Source: Microlunatus phosphovorus NM-1
Lineage (GTDB): Bacteria > Actinomycetota > Actinomycetes > Propionibacteriales > Propionibacteriaceae
Assembly (NCBI RefSeq): GCF_000270245.1
Contig: NC_015635.1
Location: 5,456,001-5,520,000, forward strand
Direction: 5' to 3'
DNA length: 64,000 bases
The translations under genes were made by a program, and so were the position numbers. Positions 7,877 to 15,982 of the stretch are shown here, one piece after another (positions within the stretch are counted from its first letter, which is position 1; every line of letters begins with the position of its first letter). The notes under the pieces are model-generated. The model did not search any database, was not told the DNA's origin, and saw only the letters and a program-made list of their open reading frames with translations.

Positions 7877-9478
7877 CGAGTGACTACCAATGGGGAACAA
7901 TTCCTCGCGGTCGGGCTTGCGCCACCACAAGACGATCCCGACCAGCACGGCCACCTGCACGATCGGTGAGATCCCGTAGCGGACCACACCTGAGACCGCC
8001 TCCAATGCCGGCCCGAGCTCGACCGCCCGGCCGGGCACATATGCCAAGGACAGCAGCGTGATCCGCATCAGCATCAGTCGGTCCAGCTTGCTCGCCGCCA
8101 GCACCGCCAACGGCAGCCAGGCGATCAGGTCGTACCAGGACAACGTGTACATGGCGGTCACCAGCCAGGCGACCGACAGCACCAGCGAGGTGCGCAAGGC
8201 CACTGTCAACGGATCTCGCCGCGGATCGGCACCCCGCGGCAGGCCGGGAGCCGCCGTCCAGGGCACCACCTTGGACAGCATCCAGGCGATCACCACCAAG
8301 CCGGTGTAGGAGATGATCCCGGTGACGGTCTTGGCCTGCCACTCGTCCAAGAACAGGTCCAGGAGCAAGAACACCGGGTTCGCCCAAGATCCGACCGAGA
8401 CATAGGAGCCGTTGCGCAGCACCTGGACGAAGGCGGTCGGCTGCCACCAGAGGTACGCCAGGCCCATCGGGATCACCGTGCCCAGGCAGAGCAACAGCGC
8501 CTTCTTCGGCTGTCGCCGGTACGCCCACAGCATGGCCAGACCCCAGATGCCGATACTGAGCTTTGCGCAGCCCGCCAGGCCGATACCGATGCCGGCTCCG
8601 AACGCGCTCTTGCGCATCATCATGATCCCGGCCACCGCGAACATCACCGACAGCGCCTCGTTGTGCCCCGCCGCCACGACCGCCCAGATCAGCATCGGGT
8701 TCGCGATCGTCAGCAGCGCGGCGCGCGCCTGTCGGCGCTTGTCGCCGTGGGCGAGCTGGACGATGCCCGCGCAGGCCACGATGAACGGCACGACCGTGAT
8801 CACCTGCAGCCAGAACACGATGTCATGCATGTTCTCGCCGCCGAGATAGTTGGCCAGCCACTGCAGCCACGAAGTAATCGGCCCGTACACGCTGGGCGTG
8901 TCCCACCAGGGCTGCTCGGTCCAGCGCAGCACCGGGTCGAACTGGCCGCGGAAGATCTCCGCGGGCGTGATCTCGTACGGGTTGCGCCCGATCATCTGCA
9001 ACCGGCCGTAGCCGGCGTACATCAAGATGTCCGCACTGGTCAGCGGCGGCACCAGGATCGTGGCCAGACTCAGGCCCGAGCCCAACGCGAACAGGCGTCG
9101 CGGGCTGGGCAGCCAGCCACCGGCCAGGGCGCGCATGCCGACCCACAGCCCTAGCGCGCCCACCAGGATGACCGCCCAGATGAGGACCGTGACGACCCAT
9201 TCGTTCGGGTGCAGGATCCCACTCGGCAGATACCACGGTGGCAGCAGGCCATCACGCCGCCCGAGGGTCAAGGTGACGACCGATGGGCCGAGGAACCCCG
9301 TGATGAGGGTGAGCACGGTCGCAGCGATGATCAGCCCGATCCCATAGCGATGGTCGCGATGCCACACACTCGGCGCATACCGCCGGATCGGCGGATGGGC
9401 CGGATTGCGGCCAGTCACGTGGTGATGCGGGCGGGGTCCCTTCGCCGAGCCGGTCCCGACGTCCGGACGGGTGCTCAT
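7859..9478 (-). CDS. GT-C polyprenol-phosphate mannosyltransferase (MptB-like)
   Basis: This is a 539-residue integral membrane protein with about 12 or 13 hydrophobic segments. After the first segments it carries LTSADILMYAGYGRLQMIGR, the Asp-containing first periplasmic loop typical of MptB-type alpha-1,6-mannosyltransferases. These use polyprenyl-phosphate-mannose to extend lipomannan-like glycolipids. Further conserved positions are YGPITSWLQW and NPMLIWAVVAAGHNEALS. I start at ATG 9478 (MSTRPDVGTGSAKG) because upstream codons read as Arg-rich noise. Related uncharacterised alpha-mannosyltransferases share these motifs, so the exact linkage is open. Confidence 0.8.
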   Translation of the reverse strand: MSTRPDVGTGSAKGPRPHHHVTGRNPAHPPIRRYAPSVWHRDHRYGIGLIIAATVLTLITGFLGPSVVTLTLGRRDGLLPPWYLPSGILHPNEWVVTVLIWAVILVGALGLWVGMRALAGGWLPSPRRLFALGSGLSLATILVPPLTSADILMYAGYGRLQMIGRNPYEITPAEIFRGQFDPVLRWTEQPWWDTPSVYGPITSWLQWLANYLGGENMHDIVFWLQVITVVPFIVACAGIVQLAHGDKRRQARAALLTIANPMLIWAVVAAGHNEALSVMFAVAGIMMMRKSAFGAGIGIGLAGCAKLSIGIWGLAMLWAYRRQPKKALLLCLGTVIPMGLAYLWWQPTAFVQVLRNGSYVSVGSWANPVFLLLDLFLDEWQAKTVTGIISYTGLVVIAWMLSKVVPWTAAPGLPRGADPRRDPLTVALRTSLVLSVAWLVTAMYTLSWYDLIAWLPLAVLAASKLDRLMLMRITLLSLAYVPGRAVELGPALEAVSGVVRYGISPIVQVAVLVGIVLWWRKPDREELFPIGSHSLLTPR

Positions 9479-9551
9479 CCGCGGCGCCCGCCGGTCGTTT
9501 CCCAGGCAGGGACGACGCGGGCGGCGGGGACAGAACTCACGGGGAAGAACT

Positions 9552-10346
9552 TTAGGCGATGCCGCTGTGCCGCTTGCTCCAGCGAGCGATCGTTCGGGCA
9601 GCCATCGCGGGGTCATCGGTGGTGATTCCGGTCACCCCGCGGTCCAGGCACCAGGTGACCTCCTGCGGCGTGTTGGGGTTCCAGACGTCGATTCCGTGGC
9701 CGCGTTCCAGGGCTCGCGCGAGGTAGTCCGGCTCCTGGAGCAGCAGCTCGTAGTCCGGTCCGACCGTGGTGATCCCCTCCGGGAGCCGGCCGTCCCACCA
9801 GTCGCCGAAGTCCTTCTCGATCAGGAACGTCCGCGGCACCTCCGGCATCAGCTCCCCTGCTCGCTCCAGTCCCGGAAGAGAGAACGAGATGATCCGGACC
9901 GGACTGCCCAGGGTCGTCCAGCCGTACGGCTCCAGCAGCGCCGCGACTCCGTCCTCGACCTCGGTGCCGCGCGGATTGGGATGCTTGGTCTCGATCGCGA
10001 GCGAGACGTCGACTCCTCTGGCCCGCGCGACGGCAGTGAGCTCGATGAGCTCGGCCAACGTGATCAGTCGCCGCTGATCGGGGCTCGGCCGGCGGGTCCG
10101 CCAGGAGCCGAAGTCCAGGATGCGGAGCTCGGCGAGGGAGCGGTCGTACGCCCTGCCGTGGCTGGTCGACGTGCGGTCGACGGTCAGGTCGTGCAGGCAG
10201 ATCAAGTGCCCGTCACCGGAGTAGTGGACATCGCATTCCAGGCCGAGCGGCTGCCCGGTGCGCTCCGCCCAGTCGATGGCTGCCCGGTAGGACGCCCAGG
10301 TCATCTCCGGCTCCTTGGCCGCATAGCCGCGGTGGGCATAGATCAT
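9552..10346 (-). CDS. Glycerophosphodiester phosphodiesterase
   Basis: This GDPD-family TIM barrel hydrolyses deacylated phospholipid diesters to glycerol-3-phosphate. The start MIYAHRGYAAKEPEMTWAS holds the catalytic HRG, and LECDVHYSGDGHLICLHD holds the Glu-x-Asp metal ligands and second His. VWNPNTPQE and GVTGITTDDPA near the end complete the barrel. There is no signal peptide, so it is cytoplasmic. Start ATG 10346 is preferred; a GTG two codons upstream is possible. It lies between the mannosyltransferase and the cytX-like gene, all leftward. Confidence 0.9.
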   Translation of the reverse strand: MIYAHRGYAAKEPEMTWASYRAAIDWAERTGQPLGLECDVHYSGDGHLICLHDLTVDRTSTSHGRAYDRSLAELRILDFGSWRTRRPSPDQRRLITLAELIELTAVARARGVDVSLAIETKHPNPRGTEVEDGVAALLEPYGWTTLGSPVRIISFSLPGLERAGELMPEVPRTFLIEKDFGDWWDGRLPEGITTVGPDYELLLQEPDYLARALERGHGIDVWNPNTPQEVTWCLDRGVTGITTDDPAMAARTIARWSKRHSGIA

Positions 10347-10442
10347 CACCACGGTACGAAGCCTGCCGCATGCCACCTGAAGTCGTCACTCACTGTTCGC
10401 TCCGCGCTCAAGACTTCGCGTGGGGTCGCTGCGCGACGACGG

Positions 10443-11771
10443 TCAACGACGGGCGAGCCGGCCCAGGATGGTCATCAGCAGCGCGCCGACGCCGATCGCG
10501 GCGACCGAGGAACCCAGCCAGGTCGGCGGGGTGAAGCCGATGGCGGCGTCGAACCGGAGCCAGAAGTCGGACCAGATGGGCACCGTGCCGGGATAGATCA
10601 GCTGGTACGCAATGAAGCCGCCTGCCCAGGCCACCACCGGAGGCCAACGCAGCCGGGACGAGGCGCTGACATCCCAGCGCTGCCGACTGACGAAGAGGAA
10701 GTCAGCGGCCGCAACAGCGAACAGCGGCACGAACACCGAGCCGATCAGAAACAGGAACGACTGATACTGACCAAAGTCCAAGAACCCGGCGAGCAGGGTC
10801 GCGATCACGCCGATGGCCACGGCGACGATCCGCCGGTCGACGGTGCCGAACAGGTTCTGCACCGACATCGTGGTCGAGTAGATGTTGGCGAACGCCTCGT
10901 CGACCTCGTCGGTCAACAAGATGGCCAGGGCGACCGCCCCGGCAGGCAAAGCGACCAGGGCGGCGATGACGTCGGTGGCGCCGAGGTGGGCGACCGCGAA
11001 CACACCCAGGGTGTAGTAGGCGACCGCGGCGAGACCGTAGCCCAACGAGGATCCCCAGAACGCGGCCTTGCGGGTCTTGCTGTGCCGGCTGTAGTCGGCG
11101 GCCAGCGGTGCGAAGGAGACAACACCGGCGACGGCCAGATCGACCGCCGGCCAGAATCCGAGGACGGCGTCCTGCGGCATCGGCTGGCGCGGCTGCAGCA
11201 GCACCTGGACGAACAGCACCACCGAGGCGACGAGCACCAGCCAGACCATCACCTTGCGCAGCATCCGTACGCTGCCGAGCGGCCGGACCGCCATCACGGT
11301 GGCGACACCACCGGCCAGGATGACGAACGGCCAGCGCCAGCTGTCACCGAGGATCGCCGACGCCGCAGTCGCGATGACGATGATCTCCATCGTGGCCCAG
11401 CCGATGTTCTGGCCGATGTTCAAGATGGTCGGCGCGATCGAGCCGCGGCGGCCGAGCAGGCCCCGGAGCGACACCATGGCCGGTGCGCCGGTGGTGGCGC
11501 CGAACACTGCGGAGGTGCCGAGCAGCAGTGCGCCGATCGAGCAGCCGAGCACGATGGCGCCGATGGCAAGGGGCACCGAGCCGGTGGTGGCGGCGATCAG
11601 CGCACCGGTCAGCGGGCCGAACAGGCTGATGCCCAGGTTCGCCCACATGGCGAACTGGTCGAAGAACCGCAGTGGTCGTGGCGGTTCGGTGGTCAGGACG
11701 ATCGGCGCTTCGGCCTTGGCGGCTCTGGCCGCGGCGGCTGCGCCGCTGGCTGAGGCAGTGGACGTGGTCAT
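10443..11771 (-). CDS. cytX: NCS1-family permease, CytX-like (thiamine precursor uptake)
   Basis: The 442-residue protein has about 12 transmembrane segments of the purine-cytosine permease family: FDQFAMWANLGISLFGPLTG at the start, APAMVSLRGLLGRRG in TM3 and SFAPLAADYSRHSKTRKAA mid-protein. Members preceded by a TPP riboswitch are CytX, thought to import hydroxymethylpyrimidine. The riboswitch just upstream makes thiamine-linked transport much more likely than cytosine transport. ATG 11771 lies seven bases after GGGAGG, which is the end of the riboswitch itself. Confidence 0.85.
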   Translation of the reverse strand: MTTSTASASGAAAAARAAKAEAPIVLTTEPPRPLRFFDQFAMWANLGISLFGPLTGALIAATTGSVPLAIGAIVLGCSIGALLLGTSAVFGATTGAPAMVSLRGLLGRRGSIAPTILNIGQNIGWATMEIIVIATAASAILGDSWRWPFVILAGGVATVMAVRPLGSVRMLRKVMVWLVLVASVVLFVQVLLQPRQPMPQDAVLGFWPAVDLAVAGVVSFAPLAADYSRHSKTRKAAFWGSSLGYGLAAVAYYTLGVFAVAHLGATDVIAALVALPAGAVALAILLTDEVDEAFANIYSTTMSVQNLFGTVDRRIVAVAIGVIATLLAGFLDFGQYQSFLFLIGSVFVPLFAVAAADFLFVSRQRWDVSASSRLRWPPVVAWAGGFIAYQLIYPGTVPIWSDFWLRFDAAIGFTPPTWLGSSVAAIGVGALLMTILGRLARR

Positions 11772-11781
11772 GGGCGATAAA

Positions 11782-11888
11782 CCTCCCTACGCCGGCATTA
11801 CCCGGTCAGGTTCGGTCGGTCGGCGGACCCGCGGCCCCGTCGGACCGGCACTCCGCCCTCTCAGCCCACCATCTGGTGTGAGCTCCCG
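11782..11888 (-). ncRNA. TPP riboswitch (THI element)
   Basis: Read on the minus strand, the leader has GGGAGCTCACA (11887-11877), CTGAGAGG (around 11864-11857) and AACCTGACCGGGTAATGCC then GGCGTAGGGAGG ending at 11782. These are the P1/P2, CUGAGA and ACCUGA-x-AAUGCCRGCGUAGGGA blocks of the TPP aptamer. A GC-rich P3a extension fills the middle. The final GGGAGG is also the ribosome-binding site of the permease, so ligand binding should hide the Shine-Dalgarno and block translation without a separate expression platform. Confidence 0.95.
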
Positions 11889-12051
11889 AAGTTGTCGCTG
11901 CCCAACCTAGCGCGTCGAAGGCGGCACGGACCATCGGCGGCCCACCAGGTGACCAGGGCGGACCGTGACATCCGCGAGGCTCAGTCCCCGCGAAGCGGCG
12001 TGTCGGGGCTCTGGCAACTGTTGAGCCGCAGCTTTGTCACACCTTGGTCGA

Positions 12052-12360
12052 TCAACTGACGATCGGGTGCCCCTCTGCGTGCCAGCCATAGACGCCGCCC
12101 TCCAGGTTGACGGCCTCGAATCCCTGCTGATTGAGATATTGCGTCACCCGCTCCGAGCGTCCGCCGACCGCGCAGATGCAGACGACCTGTTCGCCGATCT
12201 CATCCCGTCGCTGGACGATCTGGTCCATCGGGATGTGCACCGAGCCCTCGATTCGGCCTTGTGCCCATTCCTCGTCGGTCCGCACGTCGAGCAGCATCCA
12301 GCCCTCGGCCTGCTTGCCTGCAACGTCGGCGGGATGGATGGTCGGGGTCGTCTCGAACAT
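12052..12360 (-). CDS. Single-domain rhodanese-like protein
   Basis: The 102-residue rhodanese domain runs from MFETTPTIHPADVAG through WMLLDVRTDEEWAQG and GSVHIPMDQIV to the active-site loop CAVGGRSERV, in which the Cys carries the persulfide. It probably moves sulfane sulfur in the cytoplasm. ATG 12360 has AGGAG immediately upstream. It follows the Fpg-like gene by 23 bases on the same strand and may be co-transcribed with it. Confidence 0.9.
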   Translation of the reverse strand: MFETTPTIHPADVAGKQAEGWMLLDVRTDEEWAQGRIEGSVHIPMDQIVQRRDEIGEQVVCICAVGGRSERVTQYLNQQGFEAVNLEGGVYGWHAEGHPIVS

Positions 12361-12383
12361 GACTCCTGAGGGTAGTCCCGCCG

Positions 12384-13247
12384 CTACTTGAGCAGGCGAG
12401 ACATTCGGCGATCGGCAAGCTTCTTTCCGCCGGTCTGGCAGGTCGGGCAGTACTGCAACGACGAGTCCGAGAAGGAGACCTCCGCGATGGTGTCCCCGCA
12501 CACCGGGCACTTCTCGCCCTTGCGGCCGTGCACGCGCAGCCCGGATTTCTTCTCCCCCTTCAGATCCTTGGCCGCAAGTCCTTCTGCACGCTGGATCGCA
12601 CCGCGCAGCTCGGACTGGATAGCGTCATAGAGCGTCGTCAACTCCTGGTCGGTGAGCGACGAGGCAGGCTTGAACGGGCTCATTCGGGCCGCATGCAGGA
12701 TCTCGTCGGAATAGGCATTGCCGATGCCGGCGATGACCCGTTGGTCCTTGAGCACCCCCTTGAGCTGCGCGCGCCCCGCCTTGTGGAGCAGTGCGCTGAG
12801 GGCTGCCTTGTCGAAGCCATCGGCCAACGGATCCGGGCCGAGCGTGGCAACGTGCGGGATCAGTCCCGGGTCGTCCACGACATAGACGGCCAGCTTGCGC
12901 TGCGTACCCGCCTCGGTCAGATCGAACCCGGTGCCGTCGTCCAGGTGGACGCGCACCGCCAGCGGACCGCGACCTGCCTTGGGCGGCACGGTCGGTTGCT
13001 GCTCTTTCCAGCGCAGCCAACCCGCCCGGGCCAGGTGGAAGACCAGGTGCAGTCCCTGGGCATCGATGTCGAGGAACTTGCCATGCCGCGCCACCCCCGA
13101 GATCTCCAGCCCGTAGAGCGCCGACGGCGGCGGGTCATAGGTCTTCAGCGCACTGAACGCCACCACGTCGATCCGGGTGATCGTCCGCCCGACCAGTTTG
13201 TCGGTGAGAAAGACGCGGAGCGAGTCGACCTCTGGCATCTCCGGCAT
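12384..13247 (-). CDS. Fpg/Nei-family DNA glycosylase
   Basis: The 287-residue enzyme begins MPEMPEVDSLRVFL. Pro2 and Glu3 are the catalytic residues of bifunctional base-excision glycosylases, so the start at 13247 is firm. The H2TH region is present (QRVIAGIGNAYSDEILHAA) and a C-terminal zinc finger has the form CPVCG ... CPTCQ. It removes oxidised bases and nicks the abasic site. Ser/Lys-rich residues follow the zinc finger. Sequence alone does not tell whether 8-oxoG or oxidised pyrimidines are preferred. Confidence 0.92.
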   Translation of the reverse strand: MPEMPEVDSLRVFLTDKLVGRTITRIDVVAFSALKTYDPPPSALYGLEISGVARHGKFLDIDAQGLHLVFHLARAGWLRWKEQQPTVPPKAGRGPLAVRVHLDDGTGFDLTEAGTQRKLAVYVVDDPGLIPHVATLGPDPLADGFDKAALSALLHKAGRAQLKGVLKDQRVIAGIGNAYSDEILHAARMSPFKPASSLTDQELTTLYDAIQSELRGAIQRAEGLAAKDLKGEKKSGLRVHGRKGEKCPVCGDTIAEVSFSDSSLQYCPTCQTGGKKLADRRMSRLLK

Positions 13248-13416
13248 ACGCCCATTATGCGGCCCACGCATCAGGGTCGGTGCGGCCGAAGTGAGTGCGT
13301 ACTCACTGGAGCGCTGTCGTTGCTTGGATTGCCGCGAAGCAACAACAGGGCACCAGTCGATGAGCCTCAGTCGCCTTTCCCGGAAACTCAGTTGCAGCGC
13401 TTCGTACCGTTGCCGA

Positions 13417-14223
13417 GTGGCTGACCTGTACATCTCCGACCCGGGCGGTGGTCCGGAGGAGCGGGCTCGGCGCGAAGCCGAGCGCGCGGAGCGCCGCGCC
13501 CTGGTGCGGGCGCGCTATGCCCAGCGGATCGTCAGTCAGGCCGGTCTGGACGAGATCACCGCCGACCTAGTGATGGCCGCGTTGTTCGACCACTTCGACG
13601 ATCGGGGCGAGGAGTGCAGGCGCGGCAATCACCCACAGCTTCCCGATGACGGCGAGTGGAGCCATGACGCCGGGTTCGACTGCCCGTGCACCTGGGACGC
13701 AGGTCGACGAGAACTCGAGAAGGCAACCGCCAAGGCGAAGTGGGAGGAGTTTCAGGCCAGCCCGGAAGCCGAGGCCCGGCGGCGCGCCCGGGACGCCGAG
13801 TCAGCGGCGATCGAGGCGTGGATCACTGCGCACCCAGGTGTGACGGCTGACCGCACCGTATTCGCCTGTCCTGAGGTCTGGGAGGGAACGATCGACGGCC
13901 ATTCGTTCTTCTTCCGCGAGCGCCATGGTTCCTGGCGCATCGAGCTCGATCTCGAGCCCGACGGAACGTTCGCCGACCGGGTCGTCGGCACCTCCGCCGA
14001 CGGAGAGATGCTCACCGAACGGATCGAGCTGACCTCGGGACCGGTCATCGCCCAAGGGGACGAGTCCGAGCTCGGCGACGGTGCTGTGGCGCACCTGGCG
14101 TTCGTCGTGGACACCGTCCGTACGCACCTGGCGCGCGCCGCGTGTACCCACGAGCGCGCCGAGCAATACTGCCCGTCCTGCGGTGAGCGCATCACCACTC
14201 TGCAGAGACGTACGTTGTCGTAG
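13417..14223 (+). CDS. Hypothetical protein with Cys/His clusters
   Basis: I do not recognise this 268-residue protein. It starts at GTG 13417 (VADLYISDPGGGPEER), has an Arg/Glu-rich helical N-terminus, a possible metal-binding stretch (EECRRGNH, then FDCPCTWD) and an Ala/Glu-rich helix. A beta-rich middle follows (TVFACPEVWEGTIDGHSFFF, SWRIELDLEPDG), and the C-terminus has CTHERAEQYCPSCGERI, which looks like half of a zinc ribbon. It is divergent from the Fpg-like gene and ends 21 bases before the HigB-like gene. There is no signal peptide or membrane segment. Confidence 0.65.
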   Translation: MADLYISDPGGGPEERARREAERAERRALVRARYAQRIVSQAGLDEITADLVMAALFDHFDDRGEECRRGNHPQLPDDGEWSHDAGFDCPCTWDAGRRELEKATAKAKWEEFQASPEAEARRRARDAESAAIEAWITAHPGVTADRTVFACPEVWEGTIDGHSFFFRERHGSWRIELDLEPDGTFADRVVGTSADGEMLTERIELTSGPVIAQGDESELGDGAVAHLAFVVDTVRTHLARAACTHERAEQYCPSCGERITTLQRRTLS

Positions 14224-14244
14224 GCGATCGTTACCCTCGGCTCG

Positions 14245-14697
14245 ATGACTGGGTCTCGACATTCACGATGCGTCAACCGAGCGGGTGCGCCCTATCTGTG
14301 GGAGTGGTACCGCGATGGCGTGGCGCGCACAGTCGACACGGAGTTGGACAACTGCCTGAACGACTGCTGTACGACCCAATCCGAGTATGAGATGAGGCAG
14401 GCCGAGGTTCGTCAGCGAATGAGACGCGCCGAGCAAGGGGCCCTCGCGCAAGACTCGAGCGAGCTGGGACCAATCAGCCAGCATCCGACTATCTGGGAGA
14501 TGCGGTGGCAATGGGATGGAGGTTCCACCCCGCTGCGCCTCTACCACGCTGAGCCAGCGCATCGACCAGAACTTCTATTGGCACTGCACTTCCACGTGAA
14601 GTCGGTTGTTGGCGGCTACGCCGAGGTAACCGCCGCTCAGAACGCAGAGATCAGCATTGCGGTCACTCGCTTTGACACCTGGAGTCGACAAGCTTGA
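14245..14697 (+). CDS. HigB/RelE-like toxin of a TAC module
   Basis: In this 150-residue protein the C-terminal half (IWEMRWQWDGGSTPLRLYH at 83-101 and ALHFHVKSVVGGYAEVT) follows the Gp49/HigB pattern of RelE-fold mRNA interferases. These cleave mRNA at the ribosome. The N-terminal half is divergent (YLWEWYRDGVARTVDTELD). It is followed by a HigA-like antitoxin and a SecB-like chaperone, which supports the call. No Shine-Dalgarno precedes ATG 14245; TACCCT (14232-14237) lies seven bases upstream, consistent with a leaderless transcript. The fold assignment is by motif only. Confidence 0.7.
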   Translation: MTGSRHSRCVNRAGAPYLWEWYRDGVARTVDTELDNCLNDCCTTQSEYEMRQAEVRQRMRRAEQGALAQDSSELGPISQHPTIWEMRWQWDGGSTPLRLYHAEPAHRPELLLALHFHVKSVVGGYAEVTAAQNAEISIAVTRFDTWSRQA

Positions 14698-14727
14698 CAC
14701 CACCCATAGACTTAAGTCTATGGGTGG
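14685..14727 (+). promoter_or_regulatory. Antitoxin promoter with perfect 28-bp palindrome
   Basis: Positions 14700-14727 form a perfect inverted repeat with half-site CCACCCATAGACTT and no spacer. The right half contains the antitoxin ATG (14720). A promoter fits around it: -35 TCGACA (14685-14690), a 16-base spacer and -10 TAGACT (14707-14712), which places the start of transcription at or next to the ATG. The palindrome is the likely autoregulatory operator of the HigA-like protein, and the mRNA would be leaderless. Confidence 0.75.
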
Positions 14728-15133
14728 AAAGCAACGCTTTGTCTACAACCCCGAATCGCCCGCTCAGAGGCGGGCGAACGCGCTCGCTTTGGCGGACGAG
14801 AAGCTGCATGCCAGGCTCCTGGCAGCCAGGAAGACTGCCGGGTTGTCACAGCAGGACATCGCCAACATCATGGGCGTTTCGCAGCCGACCGTCGCGGCGT
14901 TCGAGCGCTACGACAACGATCCGCGTCTGTCGACGATCCGGCGGTACGCGCATGCGGTTGGCGTCGTCATCGAGCACCTTGTGACTAGAGATGACGGTAA
15001 CGCCAGGTGCGAGTGGGAATCGCACAGCCTGCGCTCCGAGGTCGGCATCCGCGTACAGAGTCCACCCGAGGTCAGCAGGAACTGGATCGATCAGCCTTCG
15101 GAGTTGCTGGCCCGCTTTGAGCGAGCCGCGTGA
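14720..15133 (+). CDS. HigA-like XRE antitoxin with chaperone-addiction tail
   Basis: The 137-residue protein has a Cro/C1-type helix-turn-helix at residues 40-75 (GLSQQDIANIMGVSQPTVAA, FERYDNDPRLSTIRRYAHAV). The tail beyond residue 90 is long and contains Trp99 and Trp122 (CEWESHSLR, SRNWIDQP). In TAC systems such a tail is the chaperone-addiction segment that makes the antitoxin depend on SecB-like help. ATG 14720 sits in the palindrome. Its stop overlaps the chaperone start by four bases (GTGA). Binding of the tail to the chaperone is inferred. Confidence 0.82.
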   Translation: MGGKQRFVYNPESPAQRRANALALADEKLHARLLAARKTAGLSQQDIANIMGVSQPTVAAFERYDNDPRLSTIRRYAHAVGVVIEHLVTRDDGNARCEWESHSLRSEVGIRVQSPPEVSRNWIDQPSELLARFERAA

Positions 15134-15564
15134 CGACCGTTCTCTCCGACCTCGCGGAGATTGCGAGTGCCTATCGCCTGGTCGAGGTCATCGCCTACGA
15201 GCATTCAGGGCGTCGTGAATCGCCGGCGCTTGAGGCAGAGTCTGAGCAAGAGATGAGTGCTCTCGTCAGACGTGAGGCAGGCGTGCTGGAGACTCGGTTC
15301 CGGATGACTGTCAGGACGCGGGATGCCGAAATGCGTTCAGACGTGGGCGCGGTGTTCTCCTCATCCGAGGGCCATGAGGTCGCCGCCGAGGCGGTCGGCG
15401 AGTTCATCAATCAGGTCGGGATCATGGTCGTCTACCCCTACCTTCGCGAGGGCGTCTTCACCTCGGCCTCGAGGCTCGGCGTGTCACCGCCCGTCCTCGA
15501 CCTCGTCAGACGGGGCGAGATCTCGTTCAGCTCAGAACCCGATCAAGGCGGCTCCGGGACGTAG
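15130..15564 (+). CDS. SecB-like TAC chaperone
   Basis: This 144-residue protein fits the SecB fold: antiparallel beta core (VLETRFRMTVRTRDAEMRSD), then helix-loop INQVGIMVVYPYLREGV (about residues 93-109), where YPYLRE is the most conserved SecB motif, then SPPVLDLVRRG. Actinobacteria lack a general SecB but carry SecB-like proteins in HigBA-type TAC operons, such as the one in Mycobacterium tuberculosis. Start GTG 15130 overlaps the antitoxin stop. It should stabilise the antitoxin against proteolysis. Confidence 0.8.
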   Translation: MTTVLSDLAEIASAYRLVEVIAYEHSGRRESPALEAESEQEMSALVRREAGVLETRFRMTVRTRDAEMRSDVGAVFSSSEGHEVAAEAVGEFINQVGIMVVYPYLREGVFTSASRLGVSPPVLDLVRRGEISFSSEPDQGGSGT

Positions 15565-15599
15565 GCCGGACAGCCAATCGTCGGCCGTACGCTCGGAGG

Positions 15600-15980
15600 G
15601 TGAGCATTCCGGTGAGGATCGAGGACCTGGCACAGGCGCTGGCGGAGTACGACTCCGGTTACCTGCTGACCAATCGCGCCGGCCGTACCAAGGTCATCAC
15701 CGTGGAAGCTGTGGTGTCGGGCAACCGCATCGTCGCCGAAGGGGTGGGGCACGGCTCGACCGCCAACCTGGTCGAGAATCCACAGTGCACGCTGATGTTC
15801 CCGCCTGCCGAGCGACACGGCTATACGCTGCTGATCGACGGCACCGGCACGGTGGTCGAGGGGACGCTGACGATGGAACCGACCACCGCGGTCCGCCATC
15901 GACCGGCTGCCCACGCCGACGGCCCACCAGCACCCGGAGCTGCCGCGGACTGCGTCAACGACTGCCGCCCCCTCAGTTGA
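15600..15980 (+). CDS. Pyridoxamine 5'-phosphate oxidase-like FMN-binding protein
   Basis: The 126-residue split-barrel protein (MSIPVRIEDLAQALAEYDSG, then NPQCTLMFPPAERHGYTLLI and HADGPPAPG) belongs to the small FMN/F420-binding pyridoxamine-oxidase-like group common in actinobacteria. The family covers redox enzymes on flavin cofactors; a true PdxH role is unlikely because the protein is too short. GTG 15600 is the start. It lies 35 bases after the TAC module and converges on the Tad operon with a two-base gap. Confidence 0.8.
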   Translation: MSIPVRIEDLAQALAEYDSGYLLTNRAGRTKVITVEAVVSGNRIVAEGVGHGSTANLVENPQCTLMFPPAERHGYTLLIDGTGTVVEGTLTMEPTTAVRHRPAAHADGPPAPGAAADCVNDCRPLS

Positions 15981-15982
15981 GG

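Noticed and set aside
9471-11753. Long plus-strand open frame over gdpD and cytX
   Set aside because: It is antisense to two well-supported genes and to the TPP riboswitch; composition is Arg/Gly/Asp-rich, as expected of a shadow frame in high-GC DNA.
11907-12089. Short minus-strand frame upstream of the riboswitch
   Set aside because: No ribosome site or family pattern; it would lie in the cytX promoter and leader.
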